NCBI RefSeq assembly: GCF_030463565.1
Contig: NC_134676.1
Coordinates: forward strand, 1,784,001 to 1,848,000
Direction of reading: 5' to 3'
Length of the DNA stretch: 64,000 nucleotides
Origin: Pelecanus crispus
Taxonomy: Eukaryota > Chordata > Aves > Pelecaniformes > Pelecanidae
The notes below the pieces were generated by a model. That model did no database searches. It had not been told where the DNA came from and worked only from the letters and a program-made list of their open reading frames with translations. Shown piece after piece: positions 13,986-25,619 of this stretch (positions are counted from its first letter, which is position 1; every line of letters begins with the position of its first letter). Position numbers and translations under genes: made by a program.

Positions 13986-14017
13986 AAGGGCAGAGGAATT
14001 AGACCTCCCTGCGTTTC

Positions 14018-14576
14018 TGTCATGGTTCAGCCCCAGGCAGCAGCTCAGCACCACGCAGCCATCGCTCACTGCCCTGCCCCGATGGGATGGGGGAGAGAAT
14101 CGGAGGAGTGAGAGTGAGAAACACTCCTGGGCTGAGATAAGAACAGTTTAATAATTGAAATAAAGTAAAATAGTAATGATAATAGTAACAATATAATAAT
14201 GATAATAATAATATACAAAGCAAGTGATGCCCAATGCAATTGCTCACCACCCGCCGACCGATGCCCAGCCAGTTCCCAGCAGCGATCGCTGCTCCCCGGC
14301 CAACCCCCCCAGTTTCCATACTGCCCATGACGCCGTATGGTATGGAATGGCCCTTGGGGCAGTTGGGATCAACTCTTCTGGCTGTGCCCCCTCCCAGCTC
14401 CTTGTGCCCCTGGCAGAGCAGGGGAAGCTGAAAAGTCCTTGACTGGCATAAGCAGTGCTGAGCAACAACCAAACCATCAGCGTGTTATCAGCGTTATTCT
14501 CATCCTAAACCCAAACCACAGCACTGTGCCTGCTACTAGGAAGAAAATTAACTCTATCCCAGCCCAAACCAGGACA
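14018..14576 (-). mobile_element. Solo LTR of an avian endogenous retrovirus (fossil)
   Basis: A single LTR of about 559 bases with TG...CA ends. Read on minus it begins TGTCCTGGTTTGGGC and ends CTGAACCATGACA. A 5-bp target duplication, GTTTC, flanks it at 14013-14017 and 14577-14581, so both termini are whole. No internal region is present, as expected after LTR-LTR recombination. The 5-bp duplication suggests an ERVL-type integrase, though ERVK cannot be excluded. It is a close relative of the LTRs at 22383 and 28849. Confidence 0.9.
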
Positions 14577-14581
14577 GTTTC

Positions 14582-15687
14582 CCAAGCGCTCGGTCAGAGG
14601 CAGCCGGACCCTGCAGCGCCTGTGGCCGGGCGGCAGCGATCAGGGTGCAGCGGAGGATGACGGCCGGGCTTGCACCCACCGGACCGTGCTGCGGGCACTG
14701 CCCAAAACTGCTCCCATCCTTCTGCTGACACCCAGGGAGAAACATCGCTCATTAATACCTCGCCCGGGGCACAGCCCGTGCCGACGGTGAAAACCTGCCC
14801 TGGAGGGGGCTGGCTCAGATGGCTACTTATTGCCAAAGGGGCCCCGGCAGTCCATAGGTGGGAATATTTCATTCCCAGAGGATTCACCCGCAGCGGGGCA
14901 GGAGAAGCGATGAGCCCCGGCCATGGGTTTGTCCATTAACGCTGCAGGGCTTTCGGAGGATCCCTGTACATGTTACCAGCAGCTTCACCCATAACTATCG
15001 TCACCTCCCAAAAAGCTGTGCACAATTTGAGTGGCTTCGCAGCAATTTTTTTTACCCACCATATCTTTTGCCTTTAGCCTGGGAAGAACATCAAGATAAG
15101 AGTTACTATTATTTAAGGAGCTTTTAAAGTGATCTTTTACCACCTTACGTTGCTGTATCGTCGAGTCAGAGCGCCCTCTTGCTCCCCTAGCTCATGGATG
15201 TCCTTTAAATTTTTTTTTTTTTTTTTTTTAATGTTATGCTGTGTTGATGCTTTAGACTTTTCCCAGGCCCGGCAGGACTTGTCCCAGCCAAAGCTGCATC
15301 GCACCGAGTGCGTATCTCCCTCAGGTGCCGCAGCACGAGAGCGCAGGTCACGGGGAACCGTTCGGGGCACCCGACCCCCCCAGCCTCCCCCGTGTAGGGT
15401 GGGCATTCATGGAGGCACCTCAGACACCCTGCAGCTTGATCAGAGAAATACCAGCTGCTTAATGATAGCTCAGGAAAATTGAAATTACAGTTGCAGGCAG
15501 CGCCCAGAGTTCGTTCGCCTTGGCTAGCACGGCGCGTGCTCCCCAGGAACACACCGCACGTTCAACGTGGCCAGTAAACCCCCGTCTCTTGCATGGGGGG
15601 TGCTTGGCTTTTTTAAAAAAACACCTTCCGGCGCTAAGGGATGGAAGTGAGACCTTCGTTAGGTATCTATGCAGAAGAAACCAAACT
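14582..15687. other. Intergenic, no gene seen
   Basis: Sequence between a solo LTR and a CR1, with a poly-T tract at 15210-15229. No coding exon or RNA gene was recognised. Confidence 0.5.
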
Positions 15688-16598
15688 GTCGTTTGCAGAT
15701 GACACCAAGTTGGGCAGGAGTGTCGATCTGCTGGAGGGTAGGATGGCCCTGCAGAGGGACCTGGCCAGGCTGGACCGATGGGCCGAGGCCAACTGTGTGA
15801 GGTTCAACAAGGCCAAGTGCCGGGTCCTGCACTTGGGGCACAACAACCCCATGCAGCGCTGCAGGCTGGGGGAAGAGCGGCTGGGAAGCTGCCTGGCCGA
15901 AAAGGACCTGGGGGTGTTGGTCGACAGCGGCTGAACATGAGCCAGCAGTGTGCCCAGGTGGCCAAGAAGGCCAACAGCATCCTGGCTTGTGTCAGGAATA
16001 GTGTGGCCAGCAGGAGCAGGGAGGTGATCGTGCCCCTGTGCTCGGCGCTGGTGAGGCCGCACCTGGAATGCTGTGCCCAGTTTTGGGCCCCTCAGCACAA
16101 GAAGGACATTGGGGTGCTGGAGCGTGTCCAGAGAAGGGCAGCGGAGCTGGGGCAGGGTCTGGAGCACAGGGCTGGTGGGGAGCGGCTGAGGGAGCTGGGG
16201 GTGTTCAGCCTGGAGAAGAGGAGGCTGAGGGGGGACCTCATCGCTCTGCAGCTCCTGGCAGGAGGGGGCAGGGAGGGGGTGTTGGGCTCTTCCCCCAAGG
16301 AACAAGCGATAGGACGAGAGGAAATGGGCTCAAGCTGCGCCAGGGGAGGTTTAGGTTGGAAATTAGGAAAAATTTCTTCACGGAAAGGGTGGTCAAGCAT
16401 TGGAACAGGCTGCCCAGAGAGGTGGGTGAGTCCCCATCCCTGGAAGCGTTCAAAAAACGGGCAGAGGTGGCACTTGGGGACATGGTTCAGTCTAGTCTAC
16501 CCTTGATTGGTTTAGTGTGGACTTGGTAGTGTAGGTTAATGGTTGGACTGGATGATCTTAAAGGGCTTTTCCAACCTAAACAATTCTCTGATTCGATG
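15688..16598 (+). mobile_element. CR1 LINE fragment with end of reverse transcriptase, short-tail form
   Basis: The longest CR1 in the window. The frame opens with the catalytic FADDTKLG motif of the CR1 reverse transcriptase (about 15694-15717), then the [16 protein letters not shown] and [13 protein letters not shown] blocks. After a frame change near 15932 come the [16 protein letters not shown] and [19 protein letters not shown] blocks. It ends with a short tail near 16598. The frame shifts, and ORF1, the endonuclease and most of the polymerase are missing, so it is dead. Confidence 0.94.
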
Positions 16599-18049
16599 AA
16601 AGTTTAGCAGCTTTACGAGCCTGAGCTCAGCAGCGCGCCATGTGTGCCTCCGCCAGCACCCCGAGCTCCTCCTCACAGTGGGTGGGTGGGTGCTGCTCCG
16701 GCGGCGATCGCTGCTCCTCTGCGCACGGGGGTCCAAGGGGCTGCTAGAGCAAAGCCATTTTCTGGCAGAAACCTCTCATCTTCTCTTTTGGGCCTCTCCC
16801 CATACACCCCTCGCACAGAGACCCCCGGCCCGTGTCCCAGACACCCACCCAGCACCCTCCCCTGCACCCCAATTCTCTCATCACTCATAAGACGAAGCCA
16901 TTATCCTCAAAATAAAGCAAATAAATCTCTTCTTGCCATGCCTTCCAGCACCAGGTCTCCCACAGGTTTGCACAGAGCTGGGAGCGAGTACAAAAAACAA
17001 TAACTTCTGTAAATAAATTATGAAAACTGTAAGTAAATTAAATATTCTGAGTTTCTTTTTTTTTAAATAAAAAAAAAAAGAGAGAGAGGAAATACCAATT
17101 TCGCAATTCAATTCACCGACAAGGAAAGGCCGAACTCGCAGGGGTACAGGTTGAAGAGGATTTCGAGTTATTACATCCTCACAGCACCAGGGAAATCATT
17201 TTGATTTTACTGTATCCTGTCTTCACAAAATACTGTCTCATGAATTTTTATTGCCAAGTAGCACACTGTAATCTGAATTTTATCTAGCCGTTAAATGAAG
17301 TCATACGGAAACCAATTCGCTGTGTTTAACCGGGGTCTAAAATATATTAGAAGAGTCATACGTCCTCAGGGCTGTATATCCCAATACAGCCCTCCACTGA
17401 CATTTTGCTCAAAAAAAGAAATTATATAGTGATATTATAACACACACGCTCTTGTTAGGGATGCCTAGCTCACAGGCAAACCTTCCACCAAGAAAAAGGA
17501 GTAAGAGCTGATGGTTTTAAGGAGAATGTCTGAATTGGTCTATTGCTATTATCTGTACCTTGCCCCAGTGAAATCATAACACGTGTTGCGAATTAAAGAG
17601 CAAGATTACCACATTGATCCCACTGTGAATTCCCTGCTTCACCGTGAGATTTAATCTTTAAAAATCAAATTGCTGACGTTGCAAACTGATCGCTTCTAAA
17701 TAATAAAATCAAGTCCACAACTGCAGCGTTCAAGCCATAATATTCTTTACATTTTTCTGGGAGCAAATTAAGTTATTCTCACTGATAGCAGAGAAGAAAC
17801 GATTCCTCCCACCAGCCCCGAGACCTGGCCTGGAGCCGGCACCGCGCCCCTGGCCGCAGGTCTCGCCTCTGGCAAAACCCAAAGCACCGCCAGCATGAAC
17901 CTGCCCATCGCCGAGCTCTGCCCCTCGGCCGCTGACAGAGCGATCAGGTCAAGAAGAAATTGCAATTGTATATATATAAAAAAAAATTAATTGCCAGCCA
18001 GACTGATCTCCTAGGTGCAATATAGCTTGCTGCAGTGATCAGGGAAAAT
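16599..18049. other. Intergenic, no gene seen
   Basis: AT-rich from about 16990 to 17760, with no protein domain, RNA gene or repeat that I can name. Part of it could be conserved non-coding DNA, but that cannot be judged from one sequence. Confidence 0.5.
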
Positions 18050-18318
18050 GTGCAGACATGGCACTTGGGGACATGGTTTAGTGGGCATGGTGGTGTTGGG
18101 TTGATGGTTGGACTGATGAGCTTAGAGGTCCTTTCCAACCTTAGTGATTCCTAGTTTTACTTCCATTAAAAAATGAATCCAGCCACCAAGCCAGGAAACG
18201 TGAAATTAATTATTCCTCTTCCCTTAATTGGCTTAGTGGTGGACTTGGCAGTGTTAGGTTAATGGTTGGACTGGATGATCTTGAAGGTCTCTTCCAACCT
18301 AAACAATTCCGTGATTCT
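18050..18318 (+). mobile_element. CR1 LINE 3' end, long-tail form
   Basis: Begins near the CACTTGGGGACATGGTTTAG segment just after ORF2 and carries both tail segments with the linker between them, ending CCGTGATTCT. A heavily 5'-truncated copy holding only 3' UTR. Confidence 0.92.
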
Positions 18319-18600
18319 AAAGGCTGCGACAGCAAAGGGCTGGCACCTGAACCAGACCCGGTGAACGCAGCCGCGGCATCTCCCGCTTCCCAGCCCCGTC
18401 CTCCGAGGCAAGTTTTCCTCTCCATCTTGGGCTGGAGGCATGAAGCAAAATACTGACAAGCTTTATTTTAAGAAGGGTGAAGATGCCCTCTGCACTCCAG
18501 ACCCTTCTCCCCAAGGGATTTCTGTATCTTTAATAAAGGCAGCGCAATGGTTTGTCCCAGGGTCCCCCAGGAGCGAGCTCAGCATTAATCACCCATCTCT

Positions 18601-18640
18601 ATAGAATCATAGAATCATTTAGGTTAGAAAAGACCTTCAC
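18601..18640 (-). mobile_element. CR1 tail fragment, about 40 bp
   Basis: ATAGAATCATAGAATCATTT followed by AGGTTAGAAAAGACCTTC is the reverse complement of a CR1 3' end. Only the last 40 bases are present, an extreme 5' truncation. Confidence 0.85.
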
Positions 18641-18741
18641 TTTCTTTCAAATGCTTTTAAGCTGAACAAAAGTAGAAAGCTGATGGTGTGCAGTGGAAAC
18701 TAATTGGCATGCTTGTGTAAAGACGGTCAGCAATGAAAACT

Positions 18742-19063
18742 TAGAATCATAGAATCACAGAATCGTTTAGGTTGGAAAAGCCCTTTAAGATCACCCAGTC
18801 CAACCATTAACCTACACTACCAAGTCCACACTAAACCAATCAAGGGTAGACCAGACTGAACCATGTCCCAGAGTGCCACATCTACCCGTTTTTTGAACAC
18901 TTCCAGGGATGGGGACTCCACCACCTCTCTGGGCAGCCTGTTCCAATGCTTGACCACTCTTTCCGTGAAGAAATTTTTCCTAATTTCCAACCTAAACCTC
19001 CCCTGGCGCAGCTTGAGCCCATTTCCTCTTGTCCTATCGCTAACTACGTGGGAGAAGAGACCA
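18742..19063 (-). mobile_element. CR1 LINE fragment, short-tail form
   Basis: Octamer tail and GTTTAGGTTGGAAAAGCCC at the left edge, then the short-tail 3' UTR and the last ORF2 codons read on minus, 5'-truncated at about 19063. Same arrangement as at 10184 and 13304. Confidence 0.92.
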
Positions 19064-20975
19064 GTACATCACTGGGGAGAGACCTCTGTCTCCGTGACAG
19101 CAGGACCCAAGGCAACATCATCGTGTTTGGACAAACCTTGCGTGGTCTGGCGTGGTCGTGCGTGGCCTCGCACACACGATGTGTGCCCGGAGTTGGGGCC
19201 TCCCGTCCCTCGCAAGCGGTGGCCGCTGTGCTCAGCTCCAGCTCATTTCCCACACTGCTTCTAGTGGGAAAAACCTCAAAACCTCAATGACTTGATATAT
19301 GGTGTTTGAAATTCAGTGTTCGCTGGGTGTTTGCATCGGAAAACCCACTATTGTTGGTATTTATTGTTCTCCTCTTGAAAACACTTCAGCAGTCTCTTTA
19401 GGAAGCAGAAACAAATCTGTGGGATGGTGAAAGGGCTCGGACTTGGCATACAGCCCCTGGCCTGGACAGCATTTTGTCCAAACAACATTTTAAATACCTG
19501 AAAATAATTCAAAAGCAGCTGCAAAAGGGAGGGAAACACTAAGTTATCATTATTTCTTCCAATCACCTTTCCTGTGGACCGCGAGCGCTCCTCCCAGGCT
19601 TGTAGCACATTTCCACTTCTGCTGAATTTTATCTTTGCATGGATAGACCAACCCCCAAAAAGGAGGAATACAGACGAGATTACTGAGGTTGGGCACTAAG
19701 TGACCAGGGTGTCCTTATTGCTAAATCATCTCCTCGGCGCTAAACCACATCCTCTCGACAGCACTGCCCAGCTGCGCGGTGACATTAGGTGGCAACTAAG
19801 TTTAAATCCAGAATATTTCAGTGCCTTTATAATCCTGGGGGAGAAAAGCCACAAAGAAAAATTGTGCCCGAGAAACTGATGCGTCAGCAAAGAATAAAAT
19901 ATCGTAAGGTCACTTTTGGCAGGCAGAAAACTGGGTTTTACCTGCAGCAAAGTCACTCTCAGAAAATACAGGCTGTGACTACACATTTTCTAGGTGTTTT
20001 CTACAATGGGCTTGAGCTGAAGAGTTTCAAACTGAATTAATTATTCAGACTGAATACCAATTAATTGGTACCTGGAGAGGCACCTCTATCTCCTTTTATA
20101 ACCTCCCTCAGCCACAGAGGCTTGATTTTATTTTCTGAGTAACAGCAGTAAAAAAACCCCAAACAAACAAACAAAACCCCACAAAAACCCAGACCTAGTA
20201 ATGATAACAATAATATTCTGGAAAATAAAGTATTTCTGGGAAGAAATCTGCTATTCCAACATTTTCTCTTTGATCCAAAGCGAATCAAAATCCCAAACTT
20301 TCTGAAGAGTCTCTGCCTACTGAAGAGCCAAGCTAATTTTAATGTCCATTTTTAACTGTGGCACGTCAGTGATATCTGCTGATAGGATCAGCGTCTGCAT
20401 CAAGATTTTTATCACATTGCTGTGCTACTGCAAACCAGGGTGTTCCTGCCGCTGACTCATCCTTCCTGCTGCAGGCTGGAACAGCTACTGAGAAGAGAAG
20501 AAGTAAAACTGGGGTTTTTGGGCGTTTGTTTTGCCACCGCGGGAGCCCCCTGAAATGCTGAAAACTCATGCAAATCTGCTATCCACACACACACACGTAA
20601 GCCCTCCCTAGTGATACTGCCAGCTAAGCAGTCAAGGGTAAAAACCCACAAAAATCCACGCTTCGTGCACTGGAGTGACCTCAAGAGGTTGAGCTGGTTC
20701 CAGAGTGAGCCAACATCTCTTGCATCAGTTTCCAAACGCAGGATGGCCGTGGGGCTCAGCACCGTCTGTCTCCCTCCCGTCTCGTTTGGGTTTTCTGAAT
20801 TCTGCTCTGCAGCGGACAGACTCTGGATGCAAACTGAAATCTTGTTCTTGAGAGGTGGCAACTACTTCAGCAGACACCAAGGTACCAGCTGTAGGCTGAA
20901 TTAATCCACCCAACAAGGTCTTCAGCAAAGTCTCTTCAGCTGGTTCTCTGCCCATCCGCAGTTTTTAAAGGCAGT
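19064..20975. other. Intergenic, no gene seen
   Basis: No domain or RNA gene recognised. A short (CA)n run lies near 20585. The frames present are under 135 codons and show no family resemblance. Confidence 0.5.
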
Positions 20976-21032
20976 AAATGACTCTGGAATGATTAAATGA
21001 CTCTGGAATGATTAAATGACTCTGGAATGATT
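20976..21032. repeat. 19-bp tandem repeat, three perfect units
   Basis: The unit AAATGACTCTGGAATGATT occurs three times head to tail without a mismatch. There are no spacers, so it is a minisatellite seed, not a CRISPR. Perfect identity points to a recent expansion. It lies just left of the duplicated block at 21040. Confidence 0.95.
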
Positions 21033-21039
21033 AGGGGAG

Positions 21040-21133
21040 CAGGATCATTCCCCGCTGCTGGGGCACAAAGCCAGCACCGATAACGGGGGTCACACCTGCA
21101 CAGAGAGCAGGGTGCATCTCGGTGCCCGCCTGT
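21040..21133. repeat. Duplicated flank, copy 2 (partner 2038-2135)
   Basis: Matches the 95 bases beside the CR1 at 2136, with a handful of differences. Together with the adjoining CR1, which is in the same orientation and cut at almost the same 5' point, it forms a duplicated block of about 830 bases. Confidence 0.8.
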
Positions 21134-21878
21134 TCATAGAATCATCGAATCATTTAGGTTGGAAAAGACCTTCAGGATCATCCAGTCCAACCATTAACCT
21201 ACACTACCAAGTCCACCACTAAACCAATTAAGGGCAGAGTCATAATTAATTCCATGTTTCCTGGCTTGGTGGCTGGATCAGTTTTTAATGAAAGTAAAAC
21301 TAGGAATCACTAAGGTTGGAAAGGAGCTCTAAGATCATCAGTCCAACCATCAACCCAACACCACCATGCCCACTAAACCATGTCCCCAAGTGCCACCTCT
21401 GCCCATTTTTTGAACCCCTCCAGGGATGGGGACTCCCCCACCTCTCTGGGCAGCCTGTTGCAGTGCTTGACCACCCTTTCTGTGAAGAAGTTTCTCCTAA
21501 TATCCAATCTAAACCTCCCCTGGTGCGGCTTGAGCCCATTTCCTCTCATCCTATCGCTGTTCCTTGGGAGCAGAGCCCAACACCCCCTCCCTGCCCCCTC
21601 CTGCCAGGAGCTGCAGAGCGATCAGGTCTCCCCTCAGCCTCCTCTTCTCCAGGCTGAACACCCCCAGCTCCCTCAGCCGCTCCCCACCAGCCCTGTGCTC
21701 CAGACCCTTCCCCAGCTCCGCTGCCCTTCTCTGGACACGCTCCAGCACCCCAATGTCCTTCTTGTGCTGAGGGGCCCAAAACTGGACACAGCATTCCAGG
21801 TGCGGCCTCACCAGCGCCGAGCACAGGGGCACGATCCCTGCCCTGCTCCTGCTGGCCACACTATTCCTGACATGAGCC
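21134..21878 (-). mobile_element. CR1 LINE fragment, long-tail form
   Basis: Same layout as the copy at 2136: octamer end, double tail with linker, 3' UTR, then the ORF2 C-terminus on minus ([19 protein letters not shown], then [19 protein letters not shown]), cut near the NSVASRSR-type codons. Dead by truncation. It shares its outer flank with the 2136 copy. Confidence 0.93.
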
Positions 21879-22377
21879 AGGAAGAGGATTTTGGAAGAGG
21901 TTCTGTGTCCTTTTTGAAGTGCTGTGGGCTAACGCCCATTTGCCAGCTCCCACTGCAGCCGCCAAGACCTGCAAAGGATCCCAGAACCGGAGTGTGTGAA
22001 TTATGGATGCACTTTCTAAATAAGCCTCAGCTGAAAATGATGAGTGGGTGCTATTAATATCACCCCTCCCACAGCCCCAAGGCGTGTCGGGCACTTTACC
22101 GACTGGGTGGTTCTCTCACTCTTTGCTTCCCAATCCGCTCCGATTATGCCGAGCGATGCTGCCACCAGCTCAGCCCCCACCAGGCAGCTCAGTCACCCTC
22201 AAGGAAGAGCAAAAGGCGATGGAGGTAGGAATAGAAGAGGAAAAAATTAGCGTTGGGGGGCATTTCCCAAAGGATCAGATGAAGCAAGTGATGGAGATGC
22301 AACCATCACATACAGGGGATGGAGGAGAGCGGGCTCAGGTAGGGGACAGCGCTGAGGGCGGGCAAAAATGGTGAAGA
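21879..22377. other. Intergenic, no gene seen
   Basis: A short unique stretch between a CR1 and a solo LTR. Nothing recognised. Confidence 0.5.
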
Positions 22378-22382
22378 ATAGA

Positions 22383-22942
22383 TGTCCTGGTTTGGGCTGG
22401 GACAGAGTTAATTTTCTCCCTAGCAGCAGGCACAGTGCTGTGGTTTGGATTTAATACGAGAAGAATGTTGATAACACGCTGATGGTTTGGTTGTTGCTCA
22501 GCGCTGCTTATGCCAGTCAAGGACTTTTCAGCTTCCCCTGCTCTGCCAGGGGCACAAGGAGCTGGGAGGGGGCACAGCCAGGAGAGTTGATCCCAACTGC
22601 CCCAAGGGCCATTCCATACCATACGGCGTCATGGGCAGTATGGAAACTGGGGGGGTTGGCCGGGGAGCAGCGATCGCTGCTGGGAACTGGCTGGGCATCG
22701 GTCGGCGGGTGGTGAGCAATGGCATTGGACATCACTTGCTTTGGATATTATTATTATCATTATTATATTGTTATTATTATCATTACTATTTTACTTTATT
22801 TCAATTATTAAACTGTTCTTATCTCACCCTAGGAGTGTTTCTCACTCTCACTCCTCCGATTCTCTCCCCCATCCCATCGGGGCAGGGCAGTGAGCGAGCG
22901 GCTGCGCGGTGCTGAGCTGCTGCCCGGGGCTGAACCCCGACA
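22383..22942 (+). mobile_element. Solo LTR of an avian endogenous retrovirus (fossil)
   Basis: About 560 bases from TGTCCTGGTTTGGGCTGGG to CTGAACCCCGACA, flanked by the 5-bp target duplication ATAGA at 22378-22382 and 22943-22947. It includes an AT-rich ATT/ATA-repeat zone near 22748-22805. It looks whole as a single LTR and has no internal region. High similarity to the copies at 14018 and 28849 suggests a fairly young family. Confidence 0.92.
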
Positions 22943-22947
22943 ATAGA

Positions 22948-23859
22948 GAAGGGAAGAGAAGAAAATCAGACGGTAAACTTAAATGAGGCCCTTGGTAGTC
23001 AAGCCCAAATAAATGAAAACATCACAGTGTTCCCTGCTGAAAGCCAGCCTGGGTTTTTTGCCCAATTTTGTCTTTTGTGAAGCTGCGCTCCCAGCAACTG
23101 CTCTATTCCGGCTACAAGGGACAGCGACAGATTCAGGGGACGGAGATGTTCCAGCGTGAAGCGAGGGATTTGTGACTAATGAGCTGAAAATGGGGCGAGG
23201 GCCCTCATTCCCCACACAGGACATGTGGTTGGGCACAGACGGGCACCGCGCGTCTGGTGGGCGGCTGGGGGGACGCTCGCCTCGCGGGGCAGCCCTCACC
23301 CCGCCGTCGGTTTGGGGTGACCTGCGCTTTAAAATGCAAAGTTACCCAACGGAGCAAACCCAAACCACATCGGTCCGGCGCACGGAGGTCGGTTTGGGGT
23401 GCAGGCTCCTAGCAGGGGGTGGAGGCAGCTGCTGGAGGTACTTGGAGCGCAGAGAGGGGTCAGATGCTGCATGCACCCACTTGGTGGCAATGGAAACCCA
23501 CCGTCTTCCCCAGCGCTACTGCTTGCTCCTGACCTGATCCAGCCTCCGTTGGGGAAGAATCCCACTGAATTTAACGAGAATTGGCTCTCCAGCCCCAGGG
23601 GACCTGACTCACCCATGTCACAGGCACCGGTCCGACTCTCGCTGACCCTGCCGGTACCACGGCTACCTCGGCATCAGACCACTGCAGCTCAGAGTTACTT
23701 TTAAGACACAACCCCAGCGCTCTCTGTTACTCACAAAATAATCTGATCAGCCCGTGACAGGGACATGTGGCTCCAGTAACACCGATGAGGCAGATTGGGG
23801 ATATTCAAACCCCTGCTGCGAAATGCCAATGCTGCTGGCACACACCTCTCTCTAGTTAC
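22948..23859. other. Intergenic, no gene seen
   Basis: GC-rich from about 23220 to 23480 with chance frames on both strands. No domain, RNA gene or known repeat recognised. Confidence 0.5.
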
Positions 23860-24296
23860 AATGCATTTTGTTACAATGCATTTTGTTAAAATTTGTTTTC
23901 CTCTCGTTGAGTTTAATTACAAAGAATAACATCCCTGTCGGGCACGAGGCAGAATCAGTGCGCGCTGCCGGGCGAGGGAGGAGGTCACTTACTGCTCCTT
24001 TTTCTCAAAGCTTGGGCTCCAGGTTTCATACAATGCTACTCCTACTCCATTTTGTTAAAATGCATTTTGTTAAAATGCATTTTGTTAAAATTTGTTTTCC
24101 TCTCATTGACTTTAATTACAAAGAATAACATCTCTGTCGGGCACGAGGCAGAATCAGTGCGCGGTGCCGGGCGAGGGAGGAGGTCACTTACTGCTCCTTT
24201 TTCTCAAAGCTCGGGCTCCAGGTTTCATACAATGCTACTCCTACTCCATTTTGTTTTAACATTTTGTTAAAATGCATTTTGTTAAAATGCGTTGTA
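23860..24296. repeat. 199-bp composite tandem repeat, two units
   Basis: Two direct units with a 199-base period (ATTTGTTTTC starts at 23891 and again at 24090). Each has two parts: a short run of 15-base ATTTTGTTAAAATGC-like units, and about 155 bases of GC-richer sequence containing GTCGGGCACGAGGCAGAATC and GGTTTCATACAATGCTACTC. A third 15-mer cluster closes the array. The period is not a multiple of three, so this is not a coding repeat. I do not recognise the family. A third copy lies inverted at 25024-25533. Confidence 0.9.
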
Positions 24297-25023
24297 CAGG
24301 TAACTAAACTGTATCCGATACCAGAGGAGAGCCGACATGGACTGATGCTCCCCGCTCCGGAGGCAGGACCTGTGCAGAGGGCTCCGGGGAAGCGCTTACA
24401 CCCCTGCCTGGCTGCAAACTGTATTTGCAAATAAAAGCGCCTGCTCTTCCCTGGCATGGTAACCTCTGGCCAAACCTCTGAGCCACGAGCTACTCCTGGG
24501 TGTCCCCACAACAGCAGCACAGCCCCTGCCTGCAGCGGGGCTGGAGGTAAAACGAGATGGGGACAGCAAAGCTGCACATTCATGAGATACAGATGTGACA
24601 TTTCCAAAGGGGAAGGTTCCATTCTGGGTTGCAGTTTCTCACTTTTTATCCTAAATTACCTTCATCCTTCGGGACCACGTCCCCAGGCACTCGTGCTCCC
24701 AGCACACAGCCCCGCAGGCGGCATTCGCCGCTCCGCCTCGCAGCCTGGAGAGGAGCAGGGGCAAGGCAGGGCGTGCTTTCCAGTGCCTTCGGGTGCAATT
24801 CTTTCCCATAAGGGCACGCTGTATTTTTCCCAACTCCATCGTGCCCCTCCTATCCCACCATGGCACCTCCTGGTCATTTCACAGGGGCAGGGAGCAGAAA
24901 AGACTCCTTTCCTTGAGCTTTTATCATTATTATATTTAGAATACATTATTCCAGGGTATGTGGTATTTTTCTCACGATGTTCCCTGGCACTGGTACAGAC
25001 GTATCGCTGTGTCCCCAAAACGC
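24297..25023. other. Spacer between inverted repeat copies
   Basis: About 730 bases separate the direct 199-bp units from their inverted copy. Short frames are present on both strands but none is recognised. If the inverted copies pair, this would be the loop. Confidence 0.5.
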
Positions 25024-25533
25024 AGGAGTAGCATTGTATGAAACCTGGAGCCCGAGCTTTGAGAAAAAGGAGCAGTAAGGAGGTTGAAAGGAGGTTGTAG
25101 TGAGGTGGGTGTTGGTCTCTTCTCCCAAGTAGTTAGCGATAGGACGAGAGGAAATGGGCTCAAGCTGCACCAGGGGAGGTTTAGGCTGGAAATTAGGAAA
25201 AATTTCTTCACGGAAAGGGTGGTCAAGCATTGGAACAGGCTGCCCAGAGAGGTGGGGGAGTCCCCATCCCTGGAGGGGTTCAAAAAACGGGCAGAGGTGG
25301 CACTTGGGGACATGGTTCAGTCTGGTCTACCCTTGGTTGGTTTAGTGTGGACTTGGTGGTGTAGGTTAATGGTTGGACTGGATGATCTTGGAGGTCTTTT
25401 CCAACCTAAACGATTCCATGATTCTATGATTCTAAGTGACCTCCTCCCTCGCCCGGCAGCGCGCACTGATTCTGCCTCGTGCCCGACAGGGATGTTATTC
25501 TTTGTAATTAAAGTCAACGAGAGGAAAACAAGT
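25024..25533 (-). repeat. Inverted third copy of the 199-bp repeat, split by a CR1
   Basis: 25024-25078 and 25435-25533 together are the reverse complement of the unit at 23860-24296. The two halves meet at GGAGCAGTAA / GTGACCTCC, which is continuous in the uninterrupted units. The gap is filled by the CR1 at 25079-25434. The left half matches unit 2 at a C/T difference (CCCGAGC) and the right half matches unit 1 (GCAGCGCGC), so the copy looks mosaic. Confidence 0.9.
25079..25434 (+). mobile_element. CR1 LINE fragment nested in the 199-bp repeat, short-tail form
   Basis: The short-tail CR1 3' end (GTTCAGTCTGGTCTACCC, then CCAACCTAAACGATTCC) interrupts the inverted 199-bp copy. At most about two bases (AA) are shared at the junctions, in line with the scant target duplications usual for CR1. 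The insertion is therefore younger than the inverted repeat copy. Confidence 0.92.
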
Positions 25534-25619
25534 TTCTCGGAGGGATGGACCTCACCGTCGCTGCGGGGTCTCCCACCATCTCCCGCTCGGGGCGACCTCC
25601 CGCCGGAGCTGCGTTGGGG

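Noticed and set aside
14224-14477. Frames of about 70 codons repeated near 22.5 kb and 29.1 kb
   Set aside because: All lie inside the three solo LTRs; their similarity reflects the LTR family, not a gene family.
15688-16530. Frames of 160-240 codons that could be taken for genes
   Set aside because: They are CR1 ORF2 remnants and out-of-frame shadows of the CR1 body.
20976-21032. Three 19-base repeats considered as a CRISPR-like array
   Set aside because: No spacers between the units, and the genome is avian; it is a short tandem repeat.
23868-24270. Frames across the 199-bp repeat that look like a repeated protein
   Set aside because: The period is not divisible by three, so the repeats are in different frames and cannot encode a protein repeat.
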